Shown here one piece after another: positions 10,901 through 20,422 of a stretch of DNA of 64,000 bases. A program made the translations under genes and the position numbers. Every line of letters starts with the position of its first letter. Position 1 is the first letter of the stretch. Source of the stretch: Balanoglossus misakiensis (taxonomy: Eukaryota; Hemichordata); assembly GCA_040954595.2 (NCBI GenBank), contig CM082579.2:13144001-13208000 (forward strand). The letters are read 5' to 3'. Below the pieces are notes generated by a model, which searched no databases, was not told where the DNA came from, and saw only the letters and a list, made by a program, of their open reading frames with translations.

Positions 10901-13900
10901 CCTGATGGTGTCATCACCGACACACAAGGAAACAGGTGTGGTGTACTAGAAATAAAGTGCCCATATGTGCTGAAGGCAGGAAATCCTCAGTCATTTGAGA
11001 AAGATTTGGGTGTAAAGCAACGAAATAATTTTTGTTTGGATTCTAATTTGAGATTGAAAAGAAATCATGCTTATTATTTCCAGTGCTAGATGCAAATGGG
11101 TGTGTTGGGTGTTGATATCTGCTATTTTGTTGTCTGGTCACCAAAGGGGATGGCATGTGATATAATTAAATTTGATGCAGTATTTTTCAGAGCAATAGCT
11201 AAACGCCTTGTAAACTTCCACAGAAGTAAGCTAATACCTGAATTTTTTGAAATGAGACTACCACGAAGATTGCCTTTGCTATCTGTTGACTATTAAAGGG
11301 ACAAAGTCTCTCTCTCACTGCCCTTTTTCCATTATGTTTTATACAAGACACCGTTTATGTCATTCTACATGCGGATATACAGTGAATCAACGTTTGACCA
11401 CACACAACTTTCATTCCATTTGTAGGATATGAGAGTAAAAATCTCGGCAAAATGAATAAATGGTAAACACCGATTATTCATTGTGGCAAGTTTTTCACTC
11501 TCGTGTCTGCAAGTGGGATGAAAGTTGTGTGTGGTTGAATGTAGATTCACTATATGTCCACATGTAGAATAACATAAACGGTGTCTTGTATCAAACATAA
11601 TCAATGGAAAAAGGGCAGCGAGATAGAGACTTTATTCCTTTAAGGGATATAATCATGGAAAATGTCTGCTGTTCTCCAAGTCATGTGTGTCATTTGTCAC
11701 TTTTGTGTATGTATGTTTTAATGCGATGTGAAATGAAACCACCGAGTTCAAGGGACTTGTAAATATTATATTTGAAATAATTGTATATGAATTTTAATAC
11801 AAGTGTACAGTAATTAAATATTTTATAATTTATTTGAAACAAGTGTTAAGTAAAAATGTTATATGGAATATTATACATTATGAATGATTAATTCTATTAC
11901 TGATAATTTTACAGCAAATCTTTTATGGCTGTGTAAGATATCTATATATACATTCACAATTTACTGGTATTGCCAAGTGTTTAAAAAATGTTTTTGGCAG
12001 CTTATTTACAGATATTTAAGAACTTTACATTTCATTTGTATTCCACTTTTGATGACAAAATATAATACATAACAATGTATAAGGAACCTGTGTCCTCAAG
12101 TGAACATTCATGTGTGACAAACTTTCTTTATCTTATCAGTCAGTCTGATAATTTCTTCTGCAGAACATGACATAAATGGATAGAAAGACACACACATATA
12201 TGTATATGTATATGTACATAAATATGTTAACACACATGTATTTACAGGCAGACAATGGATGCTGATTGCAACCCATGACATCTCATTTTACAATAGGCTC
12301 TTGGAAATTGACTAAACAACCCGCCACAAACACCATCTGTGAAAACACAGGCTGCAGAGATAATGGAATGGTTTTCTTTAATAACCGGAATTTTTTAATA
12401 CGTTCAATAGCACGCTCCACATGTATTCTTACTCTAGCAATTTGTTTTGTTGTGATTTCTTCAGTCGCTGATAATTTGACTCTGCCTCCTAAAAATGGAG
12501 GTATGTTTAAGTCTACCTTTTTTTCATACAGTAAATCCCTGATTGTAAAACCCCGATCAGCTAGGATAAGATCCCCTTCTTCGAGATGTTCTAGAAACCC
12601 TGACTGCTTTACAATTTCTTGGTCAGAAATAGAGCCTTCAAATGCATCTGATACATATGTTATGGCACCTGATGGAGCTATACCGATCAACACTTTGTAT
12701 GTAACATGGTGCTTATAATTTGAAAACATATTGCCCTGTTGTCGGAAATGTGTGGAATGTTCAACAAAAAATTCAGAGCAGTCAATGATGGCACGAATGT
12801 TCTTAAATTTAGAGAAGCACGGAGGAAGATGTTGCCTTATTGTGTCTCGTGAAGGAAACATATCTATTCTTAGTCTAGCAAACTGCACATACAGGAATTG
12901 AATCCAGGTAATTACAACAGTGGACACGTAACTTTTTGATACACCAAACCTATATGCTATATCCTGTTGCAGCAATCCAGCACGGAGTCTCACCAGAGTT
13001 AAAAATAGTTGATTGATTGGTTTTAATTTACGTTCTGGTCCACGGCGTTTGTTTTGATTCACATTATCAACGATGTTACGTTTCCAAAATAATAATTTGT
13101 CACGTGCTGGACCTAGAAAATTAAATACACACATAAACTGAATCCAAGTCAGGCCACAATAAAATTTACATTTTGCATCATCATTCTTTACATCTTCAAC
13201 ACTGAATTTGCCAGTGGCTTCCTGGTTCAAACAGTGAGAACATTCACGTTTAACATCATTTTTTAACAACACTAACTCATTTTTCAGAATTGCATTTTCA
13301 GCTTTCAAATGAATAAGTAGGTCGATGTTTTGAAGCTTGAAGTCTGTTTGTGTCCCCACAGTAGCTGTTTCCTTGCTGTCCTTGAGGGGTGATGAACAGT
13401 TTTCATCCGGCTGGGTTTTAGGCACTGAAAAATAAATAAATAAAGATAAAGCGGTATACTCATGTGCAATCAATGATTTCTGACAGGTACAACAGTTACA
13501 CAGCGCTATGAAGTTTTAGTACTGTTTTTGTTCAATGAGAAAACATTATAGATAGCACACAAATGTGAACATTAATACTTATTGGTGTCAGTGATACCAA
13601 ACCAATAACCACATGACACAGTAATAATATAATTGAGCATAATAGGCAGTAAAAATTATACCTGTCACATGATCTTTACTGGAAGCTTGTTCTTCAAACT
13701 CTGCATCTTGTCTCACTCTCTTCTGTTGTTTCATGGGAATCGGTATGTCTCTCAGTACTGGTCCCTTTCTCTTTCTTGACAATCTCTGTGCCTAACAAGT
13801 AACAAATATGAACAAGATTTTAATACTGCTCTGAATTTACGTGCAGGGTTGGGGTCACCGTGACCCGGTTTTGGATCAAAACATCCGACATTCCAACAGT

Positions 13901-16832
13901 GTTTCTAAACTCCCGAACACATTACATACAAAGTTACAGCCGAGCATTGTGTATGTGAATCCAAGTACGGCCATTAACGCGCGTACAGTCCAACATTTAT
14001 TCCTACTTCGTGTGTTCTCATCTTGGGTAATTACAGTTACTAGTTACAATTTACACAATATCCATACAATACCCAAGTTAAATGGACTAAAAGTGAATGT
14101 TTATCAACAGCGACAACGCGACGAGCTCCGAAAAGCTGCTCTAGTATATGTGTCGTCTGCACACTTGTCATGGCGCCAAAGTTGACTACATGGTATATCA
14201 TGTATATGGAGTAGACCGAGACTCATTTCTGTTCAACGTTCTTACCTGTTCTGCCGTATACGTCGCCGGTATGGGGTCGGGATGGTCGCTTGTTGGTCCC
14301 TTCCTGCCTACGAAGTGGAGGCTACAAATATATGTGTCCTTTTTGACATTGTCGACGCCGAAACCCTGTCTCCCGCAAGCATAAATCCATTTTTGACATT
14401 TCAAAATATTTCGATGTGGCTTCGGAAATCGGATGAAGAAAACATCTTTCATTTCAACACGATCGGTGTACCTCGAGTCACTCGTGCAATGTCCGTAACA
14501 GCAATGTTTAGTAGCGCCCATCGCGGAAGTAAACCAAAACAAAGTTTTTAAAAGTAAAAAGCGCAACGCTATCGCTACGTGCTTCGCTCAGTCGATGCTA
14601 CGTCAATGTCCGCTTTGTTTGTCCGCATTTCACTGTTGCCGGACGCATGCGCACTCGCACAAATCTATTTTTAGCGACATTTATAAAACCCTGGACTGTG
14701 CTATTAAAACAAATGACAACACTGGTACTATTAACTTGGTAACTATATTTTGGTTGTGATTTCTCTCCAATTTCTTTTAGGTAAACCACTCTCAGAGATC
14801 CACTCTGAGTCCTTTAAAGGCATGGGTGATTGTAAAGGAAGATGGAGAGGTGTTGACAGCACATTGCAACTGCATGGCTGGGTGAGTTGTGTGATAATAA
14901 TAATTATATGGGTTCTTGCTAGACATTTCAAAATTTAAATATTGTGGAAATTCAAAATGTTTAACATGATTTGTATTGTGTTGTAGGTTAGCTGAATCAT
15001 GCTCTCATGTAGGAGCCATACTGTATGCTGTAGAAGCAGGTGTGCGTATGCGTGATTCTGTCACCTGTACAATGGAGAAGAGCAAGTGGATGATGCCATC
15101 TCATGTGAAAAAGGTACACATCTGATTATGTTCATAGTAAAATTATATATAAAGGGAAAGTAGCTGTAATTTTTCTATAATTCCCCTTTCTTCCTAAATC
15201 ATGTTGAAATGCCCCAAGTTCAGTTTGCTGACACTGCCTGTGACATAGATAGTTATTGTTAACAATTGAGTTTTGGTCGGGACTAACAATTTATGTGTCA
15301 GCAATATAATACCGTTTGTGTGCAGTCTGATGACAATTAAGCCATGCAGTTGGTGTTTAAACATACTTTTAACAGAACAAGAAGTTAATGATATGTTATT
15401 TTTTTGCACAGATACCTGCTGCTCCAGTTTCCCAAATTGATTTTTCTTCTGCAAAGGCTAAAAAACAAAGGCTGGATCAGGCTCCTTGTGATGAAGACAC
15501 TTCGCCAATCAAGGATGCTAGTTCTGTATGTCCATCAGTTACAAAAGGGTCAGAAGAGTATCACAAGTTTTTTAGGGAATTGAATACCAATTTTCCAAAG
15601 AGTGCCGCACTGATGACCAAACAACCCTACCACAACAAGTTTGTACCCAAGTCATCAACCGAACTTCTGCCAAGATCACTTATCGATTACAGAACAGATA
15701 TCACACTGTCACTCGATAAGGAAAATCTGTTTGCTGACTGCAGTAAATTCACGTTATCAGTGACAGACAGTCAGGCCAAAGCAGTGGAGTTGGAGACCAG
15801 AAGACAGACAAAGAGTAAGATCTGGTTCAGTCAGAGAGCTGGCAGGATCACTGCTTCCAAATTGAGAGCTGTCTTGCACACAGACACCGGTAAACCCTCC
15901 AGAAGTTTAATTAAGGCAATATGTTATCCACAAGAACATAGATTTTCCAGCCAAGCAACAAAGTGAGTATGCAGTCAATGTGGATAGTTTTCTTCTTGTT
16001 TACTGTTTTTGATACAGTAATGCTTCCATTGGGTCCCTAAGCTGTCTAGCCAGCTGCATTCATTGTTTAGTATTTGAGCATGTAAATTGGCCTCTTGGTT
16101 TGAAATGCTTAAAGTCAGTATGTTTATCGCTTTCTAAAATATTACATTTTATAAACCATTCACAAATGTACTTTCTCCTTCTATTTCAGTTATGGTTGCA
16201 AGCATGAGGCAACAGCCAGAGCAGAGTATGGGCGAACGATGTCTGCCAGGCACAACAATTTCATACTCGCTGACAGTGGCCTTAGGTTGCACCCAAAATG
16301 GCCATTCATGGGTGCAACTCCTGATGCTGTGATAAACTGTGACTGCTGTGGTTTTGGTTCATGTGAAATAAAGGTATGTCAAAGAACCATGGGGTTAATA
16401 CTGTTACAGCATGTGTATATTGTGCTGCTTGGTATGCTTTGGGAAATAGTCATGAATGTTATTAGTCCTTTTTTTCCGGGTTTGATTAACAAATTTTTTG
16501 TTCATTTCATTCAGTGTCCATACTGCCATCGGTACAACACAAGAATCGAGGATTGTGTGGGGAAGAGAGGCTTCTGCCTGATCCATGGAGATAATGGGAA
16601 AATGAAACTTGACAGAAATCACAGTTATTTCTATCAAGTTCAAGCACAGATCAATATTATGGAAGCAAAATATTGTGACTTTGTAGTGTGGAATGAAAAT
16701 GATATTTTCATAGAACGCATTATGCCAGATCATGATTTCTGGGCTGGTATAATGCCAAAGGCAGAAAGATTTTTCCGGCAATGCATACTACCTGAAGTTT
16801 TGGGGCGACATTTCACAACTTCTGCAGTTTAA
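7980..16832 (+). CDS. SWIM zinc finger / YqaJ nuclease-like protein of the outer element (534 aa, intact)
   Basis: Exons 7980-8303, 14781-14881, 14987-15113, 15412-15962, 16190-16373, 16515-16832 join in phase through GT-AG introns to give 534 residues from ATG to TAA. Intron 1 (6.5 kb) contains the entire inner transposon. Exon 1 encodes an N-terminal region I do not recognise. Exons 2-3 make a SWIM zinc finger (CNCMAGLAESCSH, residues about 137-149). Exons 5-6 form a YqaJ-like recombinase/nuclease domain: GATPDAVI (Asp about 413), SCEIKCPY (Glu about 427 and Lys), and the closing [10 protein letters not shown] glutamine motif. YqaJ proteins belong to the PD-(D/E)XK-like exonuclease group. 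In ISL2EU transposons this is the second, accessory protein. All expected active-site residues are present. Confidence 0.88.
9000..11296 (+). pseudogene. SAP / SWIM / YqaJ-type gene of the inner element, with one premature stop codon
   Basis: Two exons, 9000-9163 and 9760-11296, join in phase. Exon 1 encodes a SAP-like DNA-binding helix pair ([26 protein letters not shown]). Exon 2 has a SWIM finger ([13 protein letters not shown]) and a YqaJ-like domain with GASPDGVI and LEIKCPY. The only defect is TAG at 11087-11089 (codon 498 of 566) in the last motif: the frame reads HAYYFQC-stop-MQM where the outer protein has [11 protein letters not shown] single C-to-T change from CAG would explain it. 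The frame stays open for another 68 codons ([10 protein letters not shown] ...), so the lesion looks recent. The SAP region distinguishes it from the outer paralogue. The terminal TAA lies in the TTAA target of the adjacent MITE. Confidence 0.85.
9164..9759 (+). other. Intron of the inner YqaJ-type gene
   Basis: GT-AG intron of 596 bp; nothing coding seen. It includes a poly(G) run near 9570-9588, a likely spot for sequencing or length errors. Confidence 0.7.
11297..11639. mobile_element. Fold-back MITE with TTAA target duplication (343 bp)
   Basis: Two long arms are inverted copies of each other across almost the whole length (start AGGGACAAAG, complement of end AGGAATAAAG), with a short unpaired centre near 11450-11475. 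TTAA is present on both sides (11293-11296 and 11640-11643). No coding content. TTAA duplications fit piggyBac- or Kolobok-type mobilisation; which one cannot be said. One arm of the same family occurs at about 17,310-17,481. Confidence 0.85.
11644..12282. other. AT-rich spacer between the converging inner-element genes
   Basis: About 640 bp, very AT-rich, with short (TA/CA)n tracts near 12,190-12,215. It must include the 3' UTR of the transposase gene. No coding sequence recognised. Confidence 0.5.
12283..14521 (-). CDS. THAP-DDE transposase of the inner element (515 aa, intact)
   Basis: Exons in transcript order 14521-14246, 13791-13662, 13424-12283 join in phase (276 + 130 + 1,142 nt). 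The start is the ATG giving [12 protein letters not shown], which places the THAP cysteines at the N-terminus; the longer open frame upstream is not needed. Exon 1 is a THAP C2CH finger (CCYGHC ... CSLHF) for DNA binding. Exon 3 has a leucine-rich, probably coiled-coil stretch ([19 protein letters not shown]), a helix-turn-helix (about 274-319), then a DDE_Tnp_4-type catalytic domain: IIDCSEFF (Asp about 350), ILADRGF (Asp about 425), [12 protein letters not shown] (Glu about 472). Length and order fit the PIF/Harbinger-ISL2EU transposases. No inactivating change was seen, so this copy could be functional. It converges on the inner YqaJ-type gene. Confidence 0.9.
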
Positions 16833-17084
16833 AGTCTTTATGGTCAATAATCAATGAATTTTATAAAAATACAACACAACAGTATATGTGAATTAAACAA
16901 ATTTATTATCAAATGGTCAACATTATAGACAAAATCTGGGGTGTAGATTTAATGTACATCATATAAATTTCTGTATATTTAATTTAAATAATTTAAATAA
17001 ATACAGTGTTACATTTATACTAATATATTATTTCAATGTATGATATATTATTTTTATACAAACATTTAAATATATAATATGATA
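16833..17084. other. AT-rich 3' flank of the outer YqaJ gene
   Basis: About 250 bp of very AT-rich sequence after the stop codon, probably the 3' UTR. Nothing else identified. Confidence 0.45.
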
Positions 17085-17312
17085 CATGTTATGTGTATGG
17101 CAGTTCTAAAGACTAAAAATACCCAGAAAAACTTTACTGGATGCCGAAATATTGTTTGTCAGTCACCTGGAAAAGACAATTCTATGCAGACAAAGACTAT
17201 GCAGACGAAACTCCATGAGGCTGATAACGCACCATACCTGATACATGTTACGTGTCTGGCAGTTCTAAAGTAAAAACATACTCAGAAAAACTTTTACAGG
17301 AAGCTGAAATAT
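17085..17312. repeat. Duplicated, displaced copy of the THAP-gene 5' region
   Basis: About 17,180-17,265 matches, in inverted orientation, the leader and first codons of the outer transposase gene (20,230-20,330), including ACGAAACTCCATGAGGCTGA and CCTGATACATGTTACGTG. The start codon is changed to ATA here. The segment is itself a partial direct duplication, because about 17,085-17,160 and 17,243-17,318 share the stretch containing GGCAGTTCTAAAG and CAGAAAAACTT. Confidence 0.75.
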
Positions 17313-17481
17313 TGCTTTTTCATTTTGGCGGGTTTTTCACACTCGTGTCTACAAGTGGGATGGAAGTTGTGTGTGGTCGAACGTTGGTTCACTATATATC
17401 CAGTAGAATGACATAAATGGTGTCTTGTATCAAACATAATTAATGGAAAAAGGGCCAGCGAGAGAGAGAGACTTTGTCCCT
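17313..17481. mobile_element. Single arm of the TTAA fold-back MITE family
   Basis: Homologous to the right arm of the MITE at 11,297-11,639 (shared landmarks: TTTTTCAC, CTCGTGTCT, AAGTTGTGTGTGGT, GGTGTCTTGTATCAAACATAAT, GGAAAAAGGG). It ends at TTAA 17482-17485. The left arm is missing. It lies between converging genes in the outer element, the same kind of position as in the inner element. Confidence 0.75.
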
Positions 17482-17570
17482 TTAAGAGGGACGCTAGTTA
17501 CATCACAATTCCCAGCAAGGGGTATGGGGTTTTATTTATGGGGTTTTATTTATGGGGTTTTATTAAAGAA

Positions 17571-20256
17571 TTACTCTAAAGGTACAATGGACTCAGACAG
17601 GTTTGTTAGGGCACAGCATATAACTCCAATTTTGTCAATGAGGCTCAATGACTTCCCCTTTTTTTTAACCAAATACTCAATTGGCAATGCTCTGCTCTGC
17701 ATGACCTGATACTTTCTACGAACTAACCCAATCACTCTTTCTACATGTATGCGAACACTTGCTATTTTTCTTGTTTTTTCAACCTCATATGGGGATAATT
17801 GTTTCTTTCCTCTTGTGAAAGCAGGGATTTGCAGTGAAGCGCAATAAAATCCAACACTGTCTTCAATGGTGAATCCACGGTCTGCAAGTACAATATCACC
17901 AGGCAAAAGATTGTTTAAAATTCAACTTTTTTCAGTTATTTCTTTATCACTAGCCCTACCACCCCAAGCCTCAGATATATATGTAACAAGTCCATTTGGA
18001 GCAATGCCAATGAGAAATTTAACAGTATTGTGGTGCTTATAATTTGACCAGGTTTGAGCTCTTGCTAACAAATTTGATGGCCGCTCAACAAACACTTCAA
18101 AACAATCAATTATTACTGAAACTTTGTTTCCAAATGATTTCCTAAAATCCATGGGCATTGTAGCTCTAAGCATATCTCTATCTGGCCACTCAATTAGAAA
18201 TTTCAACCTGAAATACAAGACATCAATCCATTTGTTCCATATCCTTGATGCAGTCATCAAGGATATGCCAAACCTGAAGGCTAAATCTTGCAGAGAGAGA
18301 TTTAAACGGAAACGCATAAAAACTAAAATCATTTGTTCAAACTTCCCCAAAACAGATCGATGTGTATGATTTATGTAAGATTCACATAAACTGAAAATCT
18401 GCATCAAAACTAAAAAGTTTGGAATGCCAGTGTAGAATTTTGTCTTTTCATCATTTGCCTGAAATGAACTTTGATTCAACTGTGTGTCCAAAACTTTGGC
18501 CCTAAGATTATAAAGTTCAGAGTTCACTCTCATAAAATCTTCTTCCATCATATCAAGATGGCAACCAGTCAGGTCAGTTTGACATTCTGCGTGCACCATG
18601 TGGGAAGCTGCATGGTCTGTAAGAAAGAATTATATTCAAAATATATAGTGTAAGTAAATGGACTATCTTAAAATAGGAAATGTCACAAAATGTGCATAAA
18701 TTATTACAACATAAATTATTGCTTTACTTGAAGCCAAACATGAACATGTATGTATGTCTATTCAGAGTTGAAAATAACTACCTTTATTAATCACTGGGGA
18801 GTCAACTTGGGTTTGAAGACTGCATTCCAATCTCAATTTCTTGTGAAAATGAAGCAATGCCTCTGCACCTTCCAAATGCTGTCTCTTCGCAACACGATTT
18901 TCTCTGTTCAGAAGACTTAGTGGTTTGCGTAGAATCTTCTGAACCCCGAGATTGACAGTAGGGACCCAATCCACATCCTCATCTTCAAATAATTTACTCG
19001 GATAACCTGCCATACAATGATAAATCATATGTGTGGGCATGATTGACAAACTTCATGGTTCATAAAAAAACAAAACAAGTACAATGTATATAGCATAGAG
19101 GTCTTCCTTCCTGTTTGTATTGTGTATGTTTGTTTATTGTTATTGATATAATAAACAATAAATATGTTTGTTTACAAATATGGTCACATAAACGTAACCC
19201 TATTAAACTGTTGAATACACCCTAACCCTAACATGTCAATAAACAAACGTGACCATATTTGAAAATAAATAAATAAATAAACAAACAAACAAACATTAAT
19301 CAATCAATAACAACAAACTTACACACTACAAACACAGAGGAAGAGCTCCCCATACAACCAAATAGTTATACAAAATGGAGCAGGGTCTATCAGCCTACAT
19401 CAAGGCTCAGACATTTATCTCCGACCTGAGATGTGCTAGGCACTTTAATATGACAAAATCTACTACTGTACTAGCCTGCGTACAGGTCTATGTGTTACTA
19501 GTAACCGTGGCTGGGATAAACTCGCGTCGATCTCCATGGATAAACACAAAAGACAGTCACTCAACTGTGCAGAAAAAAGGACAAAACTTAGGAAGCGATC
19601 GGTTTATGAAACCTTTTGTTTCAGAAACTTCAGTGATAAACGTATGCGAGGGCTAAATCAAGTTAACGCAACGTACAATGATGTAAACAAACAGTGACCT
19701 CGCGCTACGGTCATAATCATGTCCGTTACTGTACAAAGTTGCCAAAACATTGCTACATGTTAAAGTTTATGAAACCTTTTGTTTCAGAAACTTCAGTGAT
19801 AAACGTATGCGAGGGCTAAATCAAGTTAACGCAACGTACAATGATGTAAACAAACAGTGACCTCGCGCTACGGTCATAATCATGTCCGTTACTGTACAAA
19901 GTTGCCAAAACATTGCTACATGTTAAAGTTTATGAAACGTATCCGTACATCAATCACACAACGTAATGGCTCATGCTGTTGAACCGCATTTTTAAAACAT
20001 TGGTTCAGATGAGATTAGATGTCTACATACCTTTTATGAAATGATCACTACATACACGAGCGTGAAGAGATTCCGCCCCTTTCGTACCAGATTCAGACAG
20101 GTTTGCAAGCCATTCTTCACGCTGCTGTCTACTCAACTTTCTCGCTTTTTCACCCTTGTGCACAACTTCCTTTGGTACTCTAAAAAATCTCTTCTTGACT
20201 TCTCTGAGACTATTAGACCGATTTGTACAGCCAGGCACGTAACATGTATCAGGCAT
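17571..20256 (-). pseudogene. THAP-DDE transposase of the outer element, interrupted by one nonsense codon
   Basis: Exons in transcript order 20256-20031, 19006-18782, 18616-17571 join in phase to 499 codons. Exon 1 starts a THAP finger (MPDTCYVPGC ... CSDHF); exon 2 completes it (GYPSKLFEDEDVDWVPTVNLG). Exon 3 carries a helix-turn-helix and a DDE_Tnp_4-type domain: [11 protein letters not shown] (Asp), VLADRGF (Asp), [13 protein letters not shown] (Glu). A TGA at 17922-17924 falls between the two aspartates. The inner transposase has Gly at the same place (KQSGFLEHL against EKS-stop-ILNNL), so a single G-to-T change from GGA explains it. No frameshift and no other stop occur, so the lesion is recent. 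As it stands the product would lack the second Asp and the Glu. Confidence 0.87.
19007..20030 (-). other. Intron 1 of the outer transposase gene, with a 163-bp tandem duplication
   Basis: GT-AG intron of 1,024 bp. It contains two near-identical direct copies of a 163-bp unit (19603-19765 and 19766-19928) plus the start of a third. A run of (AAAC/AAAT) repeats lies near 19,262-19,290. No coding content recognised. Confidence 0.85.
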
Positions 20257-20422
20257 GGTGCCTTATCGATATCAGCCTCATGGAGTTTCGTCTGCACAGT
20301 CTTCGCCTCATCAACAGTTGTCGTCTGCTGCACACTGCACGCGCGCCACGCCGATTTGCCCGTCATCTGGAAAATTTGAATACCCGTCTGAGCGCGTCTG
20401 ACGTCATTTGATAGTAAAGAAT

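Larger units (their letters stand above)
8857..14702. mobile_element. Inner ISL2EU-type DNA transposon (5,846 bp) inserted in intron 1 of the outer YqaJ gene
   Basis: Inverted ends AGCACAGTCCAGGGTTT at 8857-8873 and its complement ending at 14702. The element is flanked by AT at 8855-8856 and 14703-14704. The duplication length and sequence match those of the outer element, but the terminal sequence is unrelated, so this is a different family of the same group. It carries its own YqaJ-type gene (+) and THAP-DDE transposase gene (-), plus a 343-bp fold-back MITE between them. Confidence 0.9.
7887..20420. mobile_element. Outer ISL2EU-type DNA transposon (12,534 bp, including a nested element)
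   Basis: The ends are a perfect 13-bp inverted repeat, TCTTTACTATCAA at 7887-7899 and its complement at 20408-20420. A second inverted match (TTCCAGATGACGGGCAAAT) lies farther in on both sides. The element is flanked by AT at 7885-7886 and 20421-20422. Removing the element and one AT rebuilds a normal 127-bp unit (CTTATTCCCTCGGG), which marks the insertion site. It holds a SWIM/YqaJ gene (+) and a THAP-DDE transposase gene (-), converging tail to tail. That gene pair and a 2-bp duplication fit the ISL2EU (IS4EU) group as I remember it. Without the nested element it is about 6.7 kb. Confidence 0.9.

Noticed and set aside
9827-11089. Inner YqaJ protein starting at the internal ATG 9827
   Set aside because: An in-phase upstream exon with a SAP-like motif (9000-9163) and good splice sites extends the protein.
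19205-19235. Telomere-like CCCTAACCCTAAC
   Set aside because: Only two units, inside a transposon intron; also short TAACCTC runs near 51,200 that are not telomeric repeats.
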